A stretch of 64,000 bases of DNA, from positions 1 to 64,000 of the forward strand of contig DIWE01000032.1 of the NCBI GenBank assembly GCA_002423435.1, written 5' to 3'. Below are positions 48,875-57,431 of this stretch, one piece after another (positions within the stretch are counted from its first letter, which is position 1; every line of letters begins with the position of its first letter). The stretch comes from Clostridiales bacterium UBA6114 (GTDB lineage: Bacteria > Bacillota > Clostridia > Oscillospirales > Butyricicoccaceae). The translations under genes were made by a program, and so were the position numbers. A model generated the notes under the pieces. That model was not told the DNA's origin. It made no database searches and worked only from the letters and a program-made list of their open reading frames with translations.

Positions 48875-50467
48875 TTGAATGAGAAGGCGAGAATCCTTGA
48901 AAAGTACAGCGCGAGAGTCTATAAAAACCGCAAGGAGCATCTGATTCAGGTCGAGGACTCCCCGAGCGCCCAGAGCATTTCAGCGAACACCCGGTCGGTT
49001 CCCGGCATCATGACCAACCGCGGCTGCTGCTATGCAGGCTGCAAAGGCGTGGTTTTGGGCCCGCTCAAGGACGTCGCGGTGATCACGCACGGCCCCATCG
49101 GCTGCGGCTTTTATTCCTGGGGCACGAGGCGGCACAAGGGAAAAGTGGAGGATGGAAGGAATTTTCTCCAGTACTGCTTCTCTACCGACATGCAGGAGCC
49201 GGACATCGTTTTCGGCGGGGAAAAGAAATTAAAACAGGCGATTTCCGAGGTCTGCGCCATCTTTCACCCGAAATGCGTCATGATCTGCTCCACCTGCCCG
49301 GTCGGGCTGATCGGCGACGACATCCACGCGGTCGCGGCCTGGGCGGAAAAGGAGTTCGGCGTCCAGTGCATCGCTTACAGCTGCGAGGGCTACAAGGGCG
49401 TCAGCCAGTCGGGCGGCCACCATATCGCGAACAACGGCCTGATGAGGCACGTCATCGGAACGGGAGACGCCCCGCCGGCCAAAAGATATTCGGTCAACAT
49501 CCTCGGCGAGTACAACATCGGCGGCGACGGCTGGGAGACGTCGCGCATCCTAAAGCGGATCGGCTACGACATCGTCTCGGTCTTCACGGGCGACGGCAGC
49601 TATGAGGAGCTGAGAAACGCCCACACCGCGAGCCTGAATCTGGTCCAGTGCCACCGCTCCATCAACTATATCGCCGAGATGATGAAAACAAAATTCAATA
49701 TCGACTGGTTAAAGGTCAATTTTATCGGCGTCGGCGCCACGATCAGATCCCTGCGCGATATGGCGCAGTACTTCGGGGACCGGGAGCTTAGCGACAGGAC
49801 CGAAGAGGTGATCGCCGACGAGCTTTCCGAGATCTTCGACGACGTGGAGTATTACAAGAGCAAATTAAAGGGCAAAACTGCGGCCGTGTTCGTCGGCGGA
49901 TCGCGCTCCCACCATTACCAGAATCTGCTGGCGGATTTCGGCGTTGAAACGGTCATCGCGGGCTACGAGTTCGCCCACAGGGACGACTACGAGGGCCGCG
50001 AGGTCATACCCGAAATCAAGGAGGACGCCGACAGCAAAAACATCGAGCAGATCACGGTGACGCCCGACCCCGAGAAATACAGGGTGGTCCTCTCCGAGGA
50101 AAAGGCGGTCGAATTAAAGGGAAAAATCCCGCTCGAAAAATACTCGGGCATGATCCGGGAGATGAAAAACGGCGCGATCGTGGTCGACGACTTCAACCAT
50201 TATGAGACGGAGGAGCTTTTGCGGATCGTAAAGCCGGACATTTTCTTCTCCGGGATCAAGGACAGATACATCCTGCAAAAAGCGGGGACCGTTTCAAGGC
50301 AGATGCATTCCTACGACTACAGCGGGCCTTACGCAGGCTTTCGCGGCGCCGTCAATTTCGCAAAGGACATCACGATGGCGCTTTACGCGCCCGCATGGGG
50401 GTTTGTCACCCCACCCTGGAAACTTAATCCCACGCTCGAGGGGACTTTAACCGGAGGTGACGACTGA
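48875..50467 (+). CDS. nifD: Nitrogenase molybdenum-iron protein alpha chain
   Basis: A ~530-residue NifD, which with NifK forms the MoFe protein and holds the FeMo-cofactor. The start is uncertain: TTG at 48875 (GGGGGTGGGGG upstream) or GTG at 48866. P-cluster ligands appear in NRGCCYAGCKGVV (Cys51), HGPIGCGFYSW and STCPVGLIGDDI. FeMo-cofactor ligands are Cys259 in VQCHRSINYI and His478 in QMHSYDYSGPY; the active-site SQSGGHHIAN and GYEFAHRDDYEG segments are present. An insertion of ~50 residues after that (residues ~375-430) matches the clostridial form. The Leu usually before GHH is Gly here. Overlaps nifK by ATGA-type coupling. Confidence 0.97.
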   Translation: MNEKARILEKYSARVYKNRKEHLIQVEDSPSAQSISANTRSVPGIMTNRGCCYAGCKGVVLGPLKDVAVITHGPIGCGFYSWGTRRHKGKVEDGRNFLQYCFSTDMQEPDIVFGGEKKLKQAISEVCAIFHPKCVMICSTCPVGLIGDDIHAVAAWAEKEFGVQCIAYSCEGYKGVSQSGGHHIANNGLMRHVIGTGDAPPAKRYSVNILGEYNIGGDGWETSRILKRIGYDIVSVFTGDGSYEELRNAHTASLNLVQCHRSINYIAEMMKTKFNIDWLKVNFIGVGATIRSLRDMAQYFGDRELSDRTEEVIADELSEIFDDVEYYKSKLKGKTAAVFVGGSRSHHYQNLLADFGVETVIAGYEFAHRDDYEGREVIPEIKEDADSKNIEQITVTPDPEKYRVVLSEEKAVELKGKIPLEKYSGMIREMKNGAIVVDDFNHYETEELLRIVKPDIFFSGIKDRYILQKAGTVSRQMHSYDYSGPYAGFRGAVNFAKDITMALYAPAWGFVTPPWKLNPTLEGTLTGGDD

Positions 50468-51831
50468 TGCTTGACATGACGACAAAGGAAATGATAGACC
50501 GCAGCGGGATCATCATCAATCCCTGCAAGACCTGCCAGCCGGTAGGCGCGATCTACGCGGCGCTCGGGGTGCACAGGTGCATGCCCCACAGCCACGGCTC
50601 CCAGGGCTGCGTCTCCTTTCATCGGATGTACCTGACCCGCCATTTCAAGGAACCGGCCATCGCGTCGACGAGCTCGTTTACCGAGGGCGCGTCGGTGTTC
50701 GGCGGCGGCAGCAACCTAAAGACGGCCGTCAAGAACATATTCGACATCTACGACCCCGACATCATCGCCGTGCACACCACCTGCCTGAGCGAGACGATCG
50801 GCGACGATTTAAACGCGTACATTCAGGATATGGATATCCCGGACGGAAAATTTGTGATCCACACAAACACGCCGAGTTATGTCGGCTCCCATATCAGCGG
50901 CTTTTCCAACATGATGTGCGGGTTTATCAAGTACCTCTCGAAGTCGACGGATGCAAAAAACGGCAGGGCGGCCATCTTTCCCGGCTTTGTAAACCCCGGC
51001 GACATCCGGGAGGTCAAGAGGCTCGCGGAGCTCATGGGCGTCGGATACACGATGTTCCCCGATACAAGCGGGGTCATGGACGCGCCGATGACGGGGAAAT
51101 ACGAAATGTACCCGAGGGGAGGAACGACCATCCCGGAAATCGTCTCGCTCGGCGACTGCGACAGGGCGTTCGGCCTCGGCGTCATTACAAACGAGCAGCC
51201 GGCAAAGGACCTGGAGAGAAAATGCTCTGTTCCGTACTCGCTTTTAAGGCTCCCGATCGGCGTCGCCGCGACGGACGAATTTATATCGGCCCTTTCGCAC
51301 TATTCGAAAAACGAGGTGCCCTATCCCCTCGAGGAGGAGCGGGGACAGCTTGTCGACATCATGCTCGACGCCCACCAGTATTACTACAAAAAGAGCGTGG
51401 CGATCTACGGCGACCCGGACACCGTGCTCGGGCTCACAAGCCTTGTGCTCGAGATGGGCATGATCCCGAAATACGTTCTGACCGGCACGACGAAGGAGGA
51501 TTTTGTGCGCATGTCCGAAAGCCTGTTTTTGGCGTACGGCGTCGACGGCTGCAGGGCCAAGGCCGCGGGCGACCTGTTTTTGCTGCACCAGTGGATCAAA
51601 AACGATCCGGTGGACCTCATGATCGGCGGCACCCACGGAAAGCAGATCGCAAGGGCGGAAAACATCCCCCTGATACGCGCCGGCTTCCCGATCATCGACC
51701 GGTACGTCCATTCCTATATGCCGATCGTCGGCTACAGGGGCGCGATGCGCCTGATCGAGATGATATCAAATGCCCTGATGGATCAGCAGGACCGCGACTG
51801 CGCGGATGAAGACGTCGAAATAGTAATGTAA
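50467..51831 (+). CDS. nifK: Nitrogenase molybdenum-iron protein beta chain
   Basis: A 454-residue NifK, short at the N-terminus as in C. pasteurianum (about 458 residues) compared with proteobacterial forms. P-cluster ligands occur in NPCKTCQPVGAIYAALG, SHGSQGCVSFHRMYL and VHTTCLSETIGDD. The EGASVFGGGSNLKTAVKN segment and the C-terminal FPIIDRYVHSYMPIVGYRGA are standard. The ATG shares bases with the nifD stop, ensuring equal synthesis of the two subunits. A terminator-like hairpin follows. Confidence 0.97.
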   Translation: MLDMTTKEMIDRSGIIINPCKTCQPVGAIYAALGVHRCMPHSHGSQGCVSFHRMYLTRHFKEPAIASTSSFTEGASVFGGGSNLKTAVKNIFDIYDPDIIAVHTTCLSETIGDDLNAYIQDMDIPDGKFVIHTNTPSYVGSHISGFSNMMCGFIKYLSKSTDAKNGRAAIFPGFVNPGDIREVKRLAELMGVGYTMFPDTSGVMDAPMTGKYEMYPRGGTTIPEIVSLGDCDRAFGLGVITNEQPAKDLERKCSVPYSLLRLPIGVAATDEFISALSHYSKNEVPYPLEEERGQLVDIMLDAHQYYYKKSVAIYGDPDTVLGLTSLVLEMGMIPKYVLTGTTKEDFVRMSESLFLAYGVDGCRAKAAGDLFLLHQWIKNDPVDLMIGGTHGKQIARAENIPLIRAGFPIIDRYVHSYMPIVGYRGAMRLIEMISNALMDQQDRDCADEDVEIVM

Positions 51832-51857
51832 TCACAGGTAACAAAGCTTATAGCGAT

Positions 51858-51901
51858 ACACGCCGCAAAGGAGCGAGCTCTCCTGGCGGCGTGTGTTTTT
51901 T
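51858..51901 (+). terminator. Terminator-like hairpin between nifK and nifE
   Basis: A 9-bp stem acacgccgc (51858-51866) with gcggcgtgt (51886-51894) encloses a second stem, aggag with ctcct, and is followed by gTTTTTT (51895-51901). It stands 27 bases after nifK and just before the nifE ribosome binding site. It would lower expression of the assembly genes relative to the structural genes or protect the nifHDK mRNA end. Confidence 0.75.
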
Positions 51902-51916
51902 AAGGAGGGAAATCCG

Positions 51917-53266
51917 ATGCAAAAAAGCCAGATACTCGATGCTCGTTTAAGCTCGATTTTTGTCAAGGACGGCTGCCGTGACGCTGGGATCGCCTGCGAT
52001 AAGGAAAGCGTCTCGGGGGCGGTGAGCCAGCGGGCCTGCGTTTACTGCGGCGCGAGGGTCGTGTTAAACCCAGTGACCGACGCGTTTCATATCGTCCACG
52101 GCCCGATCGGCTGCGCGAGCTATACCTGGGATATCAGGGGCAGCCTCTCGAGCGGCTCGGAGCTTTACCGAAACAGCTTTTCAACCGACCTGCGCGAAAA
52201 GGACGTGGTATTCGGCGGGGAGAAAAAGCTGGCTGCCGCGATCGACGAGGTCGTTTTAAAACACCGCCCAAAGCTGATTTTCGTCTATGCCACCTGCATC
52301 GTCGGCGTTATCGGCGACGATATCGAGGCGGTGTGCGCCCAGGCGGAGAAAAAGTACCATATCCGCGTGATCCCCGTGAAGGCGCCGGGCTTTTCCGGCA
52401 CAAAATCGCTCGGCTACAAAATGGCGTGCAATGCGCTGATGGAGCTTATAAGGCCCCACGCGGGCGGCGGGGAACGAAAGGGGGTCAATATCCTGGGCGA
52501 CTTCAACCTCGCGGGAGAGATGTGGATCATCAGAAGCTACCTCGAAACCATCGGGCTTCAGGTGGTTTCCACCATCACGGGCGACGCCTCCTACGAAACC
52601 CTGATCAAAGCGCCGTCCGCCGAGCTGAATCTCGTCCAGTGCGCCGGGTCGAGCACCTATCTCGCGACGATGATGGAGGAGGAGCTCAATATCCCGTATC
52701 TGAAGGTCAGCTTTTTCGGCGTCGAGGACACCACGAGCTCCTTAATCCGCATCGCCCAGGCGACGGGTGACGACGCGTGCGTTAAAAGGGCCGTGGAATT
52801 CACAACCTTCCAGAAGAGAAGGCTTCAAAGCTTTCTCGACCAGTACAGGCCGAATTTCAAGGGCAAAAAGGCCGCGATCTATGTCGGCGGCGGGTTTAAG
52901 GCGATCTCGCTGATCCGGGAGTTCAACGAGCTCGGCATCGAGACCGTGGTGGTCGGCACCCAGACCGGAAAAAAGGACGATTACGAGGTGATCGGCAATC
53001 TGGTGGGGGATAACGCCGTAGTTTTAGACGACGCAAACCCGTCGGAGCTCGAGATGTTCATGAAGGAAAAGGGAGCCGACATCCTCGTCGGCGGCGTGAA
53101 GGAACGGCCGCTCGCCTATAAGCTCGGCATCGCGTTTTGCGACCACAACCACGAGCGAAAGCACCCGCTGGCGGGCTACGACGGCGTAATAAACTTTGTA
53201 AAGGAAATAAACCTGAGCATCAACAGCCCGGTCTGGAAACAGAGAGGAACATCCATCATTGCCTGA
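51917..53266 (+). CDS. nifE: FeMo-cofactor scaffold protein NifE
   Basis: A 449-residue NifE, a NifD paralogue that with NifN receives the NifB cofactor and matures it to FeMo-cofactor. The ATG at 51917 follows AAGGAGGG. Cluster ligands are in SQRACVYCGARVVLNPVTD, HGPIGCASYTW and YATCIVGVIGDDI; the FeMo-co-like Cys is in LVQCAGSSTYLA. The FSTDLREKDVVFGGEKKL segment is typical. The His that would bind FeMo-co in NifD is not in an equivalent HSYDYSGP context (here AFCDHNHERKHPLAGYDG), as expected for NifE. Confidence 0.95.
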   Translation: MQKSQILDARLSSIFVKDGCRDAGIACDKESVSGAVSQRACVYCGARVVLNPVTDAFHIVHGPIGCASYTWDIRGSLSSGSELYRNSFSTDLREKDVVFGGEKKLAAAIDEVVLKHRPKLIFVYATCIVGVIGDDIEAVCAQAEKKYHIRVIPVKAPGFSGTKSLGYKMACNALMELIRPHAGGGERKGVNILGDFNLAGEMWIIRSYLETIGLQVVSTITGDASYETLIKAPSAELNLVQCAGSSTYLATMMEEELNIPYLKVSFFGVEDTTSSLIRIAQATGDDACVKRAVEFTTFQKRRLQSFLDQYRPNFKGKKAAIYVGGGFKAISLIREFNELGIETVVVGTQTGKKDDYEVIGNLVGDNAVVLDDANPSELEMFMKEKGADILVGGVKERPLAYKLGIAFCDHNHERKHPLAGYDGVINFVKEINLSINSPVWKQRGTSIIA

Positions 53267-53302
53267 AAAACCGGCGTAAACCCCATCAGCAAGGAGGGCC
53301 CT

Positions 53303-55939
53303 ATGAACGCAAATCTCGTAAACCTGAACGTAAACCCGTGCAAAATGTGCATGCCGATGGGCGCCGTGACCGCCCTGTACGGAATCCAGAAGTGCATGTC
53401 CATCCTGCACGGCTCCCAGGGGTGCAGCACCTATATCCGCCGGCACATGGCGACCCACTACAACGAGCCCGCCGATATCGCGTCGTCGTCGCTTACCGAG
53501 GAAGGGACGGTTTTCGGCGGAGCGGGAAACCTCATAAAGGGGCTTGAAAACCTGATCAAGCTGTACAACCCGGAGGTGATCGGCGTGCCGACAAGCTGCC
53601 TCGCCGAGACGATCGGCGAGGACGTCCCCCGCATTATCCGGGATTTTTATAAGACCCACCCGGATGTTAAGGTCAAAATTATCCCCGTCTCCAGCCCGGG
53701 CTATGGCGGCACGCAGTACGAGGGCTTCTTCAGAGCCCTGCGCGCTGTCGTCGAAAGCGTCGAAATGGAGGGGGAGAAAAACAGCAGGGTCAATATCGTG
53801 ACCGGCATTCTTTCCCCGGCGGACACCCGGTATTTAAAAGGCCTGCTAGGCCGGATGGGCATCGACTACATCCTGCTGCCCGACCTTTCGGATAACCTGG
53901 ACGGCGTGCACGCAGAGGAATACGAAAGGCTCCCGAAGGGCGGGACCCCGATCCGGGATATCGCGAAAATGGCCGGGGCGAGGGCGACGATCGAGCTTTC
54001 CGCCTTTGTAAGCGGCGAATGCTCCCCCGGGGAATATTTAAGACAGCGCTATGGCATCGAGCTGATCAGGATGAACCCGCCGGTGTCGCTTCGGGATACC
54101 GACGCCTTTGTCCGGGCGCTTTGCAGGCTGGGCGGGGCGGTGCCGGAAGACCTTTCGCAGGAGCGCGGCCGGTTTTTAGACGCTATGATCGATTCCCACA
54201 AATATAACGCCGAGGGCAGGGCGGCCGTCTTCGGCGAGCCGGATTTTGTCTACTGCGTCTCGCGGCTCCTCTGCGAGAACGGGACCATCCCCGTCGTCTG
54301 CGCGACGGGCGGCGTATGTCCCTCGCTCAAGTTAAAGCTCATTCCCGACATCGAAGAGGCCGCAAGGCCGATGTTCGTGCAGAAATACGAAGTCCTCGAC
54401 GACACCGATTTCGACGAAATTGAAAAAAAGATCCTCGACTGCGGCGCGAATATTTTGATCGGAAATTCCGACGGCCGCAGGATTTCGGAGAAATATGAGA
54501 TCGAGCTTGTCCGCTGCGGCTTCCCGATCCACGACCGGACCGGTGGCCAGAGGGTCAGAATGCTCGGCTACGAAGGCGCTCTCGTGCTTTTGGACCGGAT
54601 CACAAACACGCTTCTTGGAAATAAGGAAACCCGCTTTCGCAAGGAGCTGTTTCATCGTTATTATAGAGCTCCGGAAGGGGAAAGAGCCCTCTCGCTTCCC
54701 CTCCGGGACAAAAAAGCAAGGGCCGGCGAAAGGACCGAAACTCATCCATGCTTCGGCGCGAAGGCGGCGGACTGCGCGAGAATCCATCTGCCGGTGGCGC
54801 CAAAATGCAATATCCAGTGCAACTACTGCATCAGAAAATACGACTGTCCGAACGAAAGCCGTCCGGGCGTCGCTTCGAAAATTCTTACTCCGGAAGAGGC
54901 CTTTCGCAAATACGTCCTTGCAAAGGAAGAGCTTCCGAACCTGACGGTCGTCGGGATCGCGGGCCCGGGCGACGCCCTTGCCGATTTTGAAAATACCGGA
55001 AAAACGCTTGCGCTGATCCGGGAATACGATCCGGACGTCACCTTCTGCCTTTCGACAAACGGGCTTCTGCTCCCGCTTTACGCCGGGGAGCTGATCCGGC
55101 TCGGGGTGTCCCACGTGACCGTCACCCTAAACGCGGTCGACCCGGAAATCGGCGCGGGGATCTACAAATTCGTCGATTTCTGCGGGACGCGGTACGAGGG
55201 CGTTTCGGGCGCGGCCGTCCTCCTTGCAAACCAGCTCTCCGGCCTTCGGTATCTGACTTCGAAAGGCGTTGTCTGCAAGGTAAACACGGTCCTCTTGAAA
55301 GGGATCAATGAAGACCATGTGGAAGAGGTGGTCAAAAAGGCGAGCGAGCTGGGCTGCGAGCTTACGAACATTATGCAGCTGATCCCGGTAAGAGGGAGCG
55401 CGTTTGAAAGCCTCCCCTTGGTCAGCAACCGCGAGATTGTCGCCCTGCGCAAAAAGTGCGAGGTCCATATAAGGCAAATGCACCATTGCAGGCAATGCCG
55501 CGCCGACGCCATAGGCACGCTCGACGAGGATCGGTCCATCGCCTTTGAGGAGGGCTGTGCCTCCTGCGGAGGGTTTTCCCGCGGCGGTGAGGAAAAGGGC
55601 CCCGCGGTCAGGAAATACGCCGTCGCCTCAAAGAGCGGGATGCTCGTCGACCAGCACTTCGGGCATGCGGACGAGTTTTATATTTATGAAAGCGACGGCG
55701 AAAACGTCCGCTTTAAGGAAAAGCGAAACGTCAGAAAATATTGCTCCGGCGCGGAGCTTTGTGACGAGGAAATCGACAAAATGGACCTGATCCTGGGGGC
55801 GGTGGGCGACTGCGACGGGATCCTGGTCCTGAGGATCGGCGAGGTCCCGTTAAAACGGCTGAAGGATGCCGGAATCCCCGTTTTTACAACCTATGACAGA
55901 ATCGAAAACGCCGTGGTCAAGGCGGCAAAGGGAGGATAA
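53303..55939 (+). CDS. nifNB: NifN-NifB fusion with C-terminal NifX/NafY-like domain
   Basis: An 878-residue fusion. Residues ~1-460 are NifN (NPCKMCMPMGAVTALYG, LHGSQGCSTYIRRH, TSCLAETIGED), the beta-type half of the NifEN scaffold. Residues ~480-765 are the radical-SAM enzyme NifB, with CNIQCNYC (Cys502, 506, 509) binding the SAM cluster, AGPGDALADFENT, and further cysteines near the C-end of this part (CRQCRADAIG, EGCASCGGF). Residues ~770-878 are a dinitrogenase iron-molybdenum cofactor-binding domain (AVASKSGMLVDQHFGHADEF). The fusion channels NifB cofactor straight to NifEN and is also known from C. pasteurianum. GGAGGGCC precedes the ATG. Confidence 0.96.
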   Translation: MNANLVNLNVNPCKMCMPMGAVTALYGIQKCMSILHGSQGCSTYIRRHMATHYNEPADIASSSLTEEGTVFGGAGNLIKGLENLIKLYNPEVIGVPTSCLAETIGEDVPRIIRDFYKTHPDVKVKIIPVSSPGYGGTQYEGFFRALRAVVESVEMEGEKNSRVNIVTGILSPADTRYLKGLLGRMGIDYILLPDLSDNLDGVHAEEYERLPKGGTPIRDIAKMAGARATIELSAFVSGECSPGEYLRQRYGIELIRMNPPVSLRDTDAFVRALCRLGGAVPEDLSQERGRFLDAMIDSHKYNAEGRAAVFGEPDFVYCVSRLLCENGTIPVVCATGGVCPSLKLKLIPDIEEAARPMFVQKYEVLDDTDFDEIEKKILDCGANILIGNSDGRRISEKYEIELVRCGFPIHDRTGGQRVRMLGYEGALVLLDRITNTLLGNKETRFRKELFHRYYRAPEGERALSLPLRDKKARAGERTETHPCFGAKAADCARIHLPVAPKCNIQCNYCIRKYDCPNESRPGVASKILTPEEAFRKYVLAKEELPNLTVVGIAGPGDALADFENTGKTLALIREYDPDVTFCLSTNGLLLPLYAGELIRLGVSHVTVTLNAVDPEIGAGIYKFVDFCGTRYEGVSGAAVLLANQLSGLRYLTSKGVVCKVNTVLLKGINEDHVEEVVKKASELGCELTNIMQLIPVRGSAFESLPLVSNREIVALRKKCEVHIRQMHHCRQCRADAIGTLDEDRSIAFEEGCASCGGFSRGGEEKGPAVRKYAVASKSGMLVDQHFGHADEFYIYESDGENVRFKEKRNVRKYCSGAELCDEEIDKMDLILGAVGDCDGILVLRIGEVPLKRLKDAGIPVFTTYDRIENAVVKAAKGG

Positions 55940-55942
55940 AAA

Positions 55943-56251
55943 ATGGTAAGTCCCAAATACCACGTTTTCATATGCACGAGCTGCCGCACAAACGGTGCGC
56001 AAAAAGGCTTCTGCTGTTCGAAGGGAAGCGTCGACCTCGTCGAGCGGTTCATGGAGGAAATCGAGGATCGGGACCTGTCCGGCGACGTGATGGTGACAAA
56101 CACCGGCTGCTTCGGCATCTGTAACCGAGGGCCGATTGCCGTCGTGTACCCGGAAGGGACCTGGTACGGAAACCTAAAGCCCGACGATATTGAAAAGATC
56201 GTCGAGCGGCACATGGAAAACGGGGAGGTCGTGAAAGAGCTTCAGATATAG
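55943..56251 (+). CDS. Thioredoxin-like [2Fe-2S] ferredoxin
   Basis: A 102-residue protein of the thioredoxin-fold [2Fe-2S] type: HVFICTSCRTNG with the first cysteine, GFCCSKGSVDLVERF, and TGCFGICNRGPIAVVYP with the last two. The C. pasteurianum homologue is reported to bind the MoFe protein, and its gene sits within nif clusters. It starts 3 bases after nifNB and so is part of the operon. A role as electron carrier or regulator of nitrogenase is inferred from context. Confidence 0.93.
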   Translation: MVSPKYHVFICTSCRTNGAQKGFCCSKGSVDLVERFMEEIEDRDLSGDVMVTNTGCFGICNRGPIAVVYPEGTWYGNLKPDDIEKIVERHMENGEVVKELQI

Positions 56252-56263
56252 CCGGTTTTTTAT

Positions 56264-56424
56264 GGAAATACTGATTAATCCAGCGCGAGTGGATTTGCGA
56301 GAGATTTTTCGCCCATGCAAGGCGGAAAAGGCGAGAATATCCGTTGATATTTAAGTCTTTGACAACGAAACGGGGGCTGAAAAGATCCGAAATGCCGCCG
56401 TACTCGGATTAAATCAGTGTTTCC
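56264..56424. repeat. 161-bp MITE-like element before nifV-omega
   Basis: Ends ggaaatactgattaatcc (56264-56281) and ggattaaatcagtgtttcc (56406-56424) are inverted repeats differing by one substitution and one indel. The interior has no gene. The flanks are tat and tta, so a TA target duplication is possible. Size and structure fit a miniature inverted-repeat element; no second copy was seen in the window. Its right end is 9 bases before the nifV-omega ribosome binding site. Confidence 0.65.
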
Positions 56425-56444
56425 TTAGATGGGAGGAAGCGGTT

Positions 56445-57431
56445 TTGATACGTCTGACTGATATCACGTTAAGCTGTCTCGACGTGTATGACCCGACCGG
56501 AGAACAGCTTTCGCAACTGTGCGGCTTGCTCCTGAATATCGGCGCGGACTATACGGAGCTGTCGGTGAAGGCCTTTCGGAAAATGGGAGCCCTCCCGCCC
56601 GGCGGCAGATATATCCTACGGTGTGAAAGCATCATGCAGGCGAGGGAGTACCCGCAGTTCGGGACATATGTCTGCCACCGGACGGGCAGGTGCGCGCCGG
56701 CCGGCCTGATCTCGGAAATCCAGGTAAACGACATCCGGGAAATCCCGCTGCTGAATCGATACGGCAGCCTCCAAAGCGTCAGAATCCGGGGACTTGACGA
56801 CGTGTTGAGCCACGACTACAAACCCGCCTTCCACGCCCTCCGGCAGAGCTTCCCGGGAAGGGTCCAGCTCTGCCCCGAAAACAGGTATCACTGCGCGACG
56901 GCAATCGCCGTCGAATGGCTGCTCGACGGAGGGAACGAGGCCGCTGCGAGCTTTGCCGGGATCGGAGGTTATGCGGCGATAGAGGAGGTGCTGATGGCGC
57001 TGAGGCTCGAGATCCGGCGGAAACCGAATTTCGATTTTTCCATTCTTCCCGGGATCAAAGCGCTGATCGAGGAGATCACAAAAGAGCCGGTGCCTGCGAG
57101 AAAACCCGTGATCGGGGAAGACATTTTTTTGGTCGAAGCCGGGATCCATGTCGACGGCATCATCAAGAATCCGAAGATATACGAGCCTTATCAGCCGGAG
57201 CTGGTCGGGAACGCGCGAAGGCTGGTTCTCGGGAAGCATTCGGGGAAGGCCTCGGTCAGACTGAAAATGAAGGAGCTTAGCCTCCCTGAAGCTTCCGCGG
57301 ATGTCGCAAAGCTTTTGTCCGAGGTGCGCAGGGAGAGCATCCGCCTGCAGCGCAGCCTCACGGATTCGGAGTTTTTGAGCCTTTACAAGGCTGTCTCGCA
57401 AAATTTTGACGGCGGTGGTGACGATACATGA
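56445..57431 (+). CDS. nifVomega: Homocitrate synthase, omega subunit
   Basis: A 328-residue protein forming the C-terminal-type half of a split homocitrate synthase. It carries VEAGIHVDGIIKNPKIYEPY and LVLGKHSGKASVRLKM, the subdomain sequences found near the C-terminus of single-chain NifV, preceded by a TIM-barrel-like part with LTDITLSCLDVYDPTG that lacks the intact catalytic RDGEQ motif. The TTG at 56445 has GGGAGG upstream. Together with the alpha subunit it condenses acetyl-CoA and 2-oxoglutarate to homocitrate, the organic ligand of FeMo-cofactor. Stop and next start overlap (ATGA). Confidence 0.93.
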   Translation: MIRLTDITLSCLDVYDPTGEQLSQLCGLLLNIGADYTELSVKAFRKMGALPPGGRYILRCESIMQAREYPQFGTYVCHRTGRCAPAGLISEIQVNDIREIPLLNRYGSLQSVRIRGLDDVLSHDYKPAFHALRQSFPGRVQLCPENRYHCATAIAVEWLLDGGNEAAASFAGIGGYAAIEEVLMALRLEIRRKPNFDFSILPGIKALIEEITKEPVPARKPVIGEDIFLVEAGIHVDGIIKNPKIYEPYQPELVGNARRLVLGKHSGKASVRLKMKELSLPEASADVAKLLSEVRRESIRLQRSLTDSEFLSLYKAVSQNFDGGGDDT

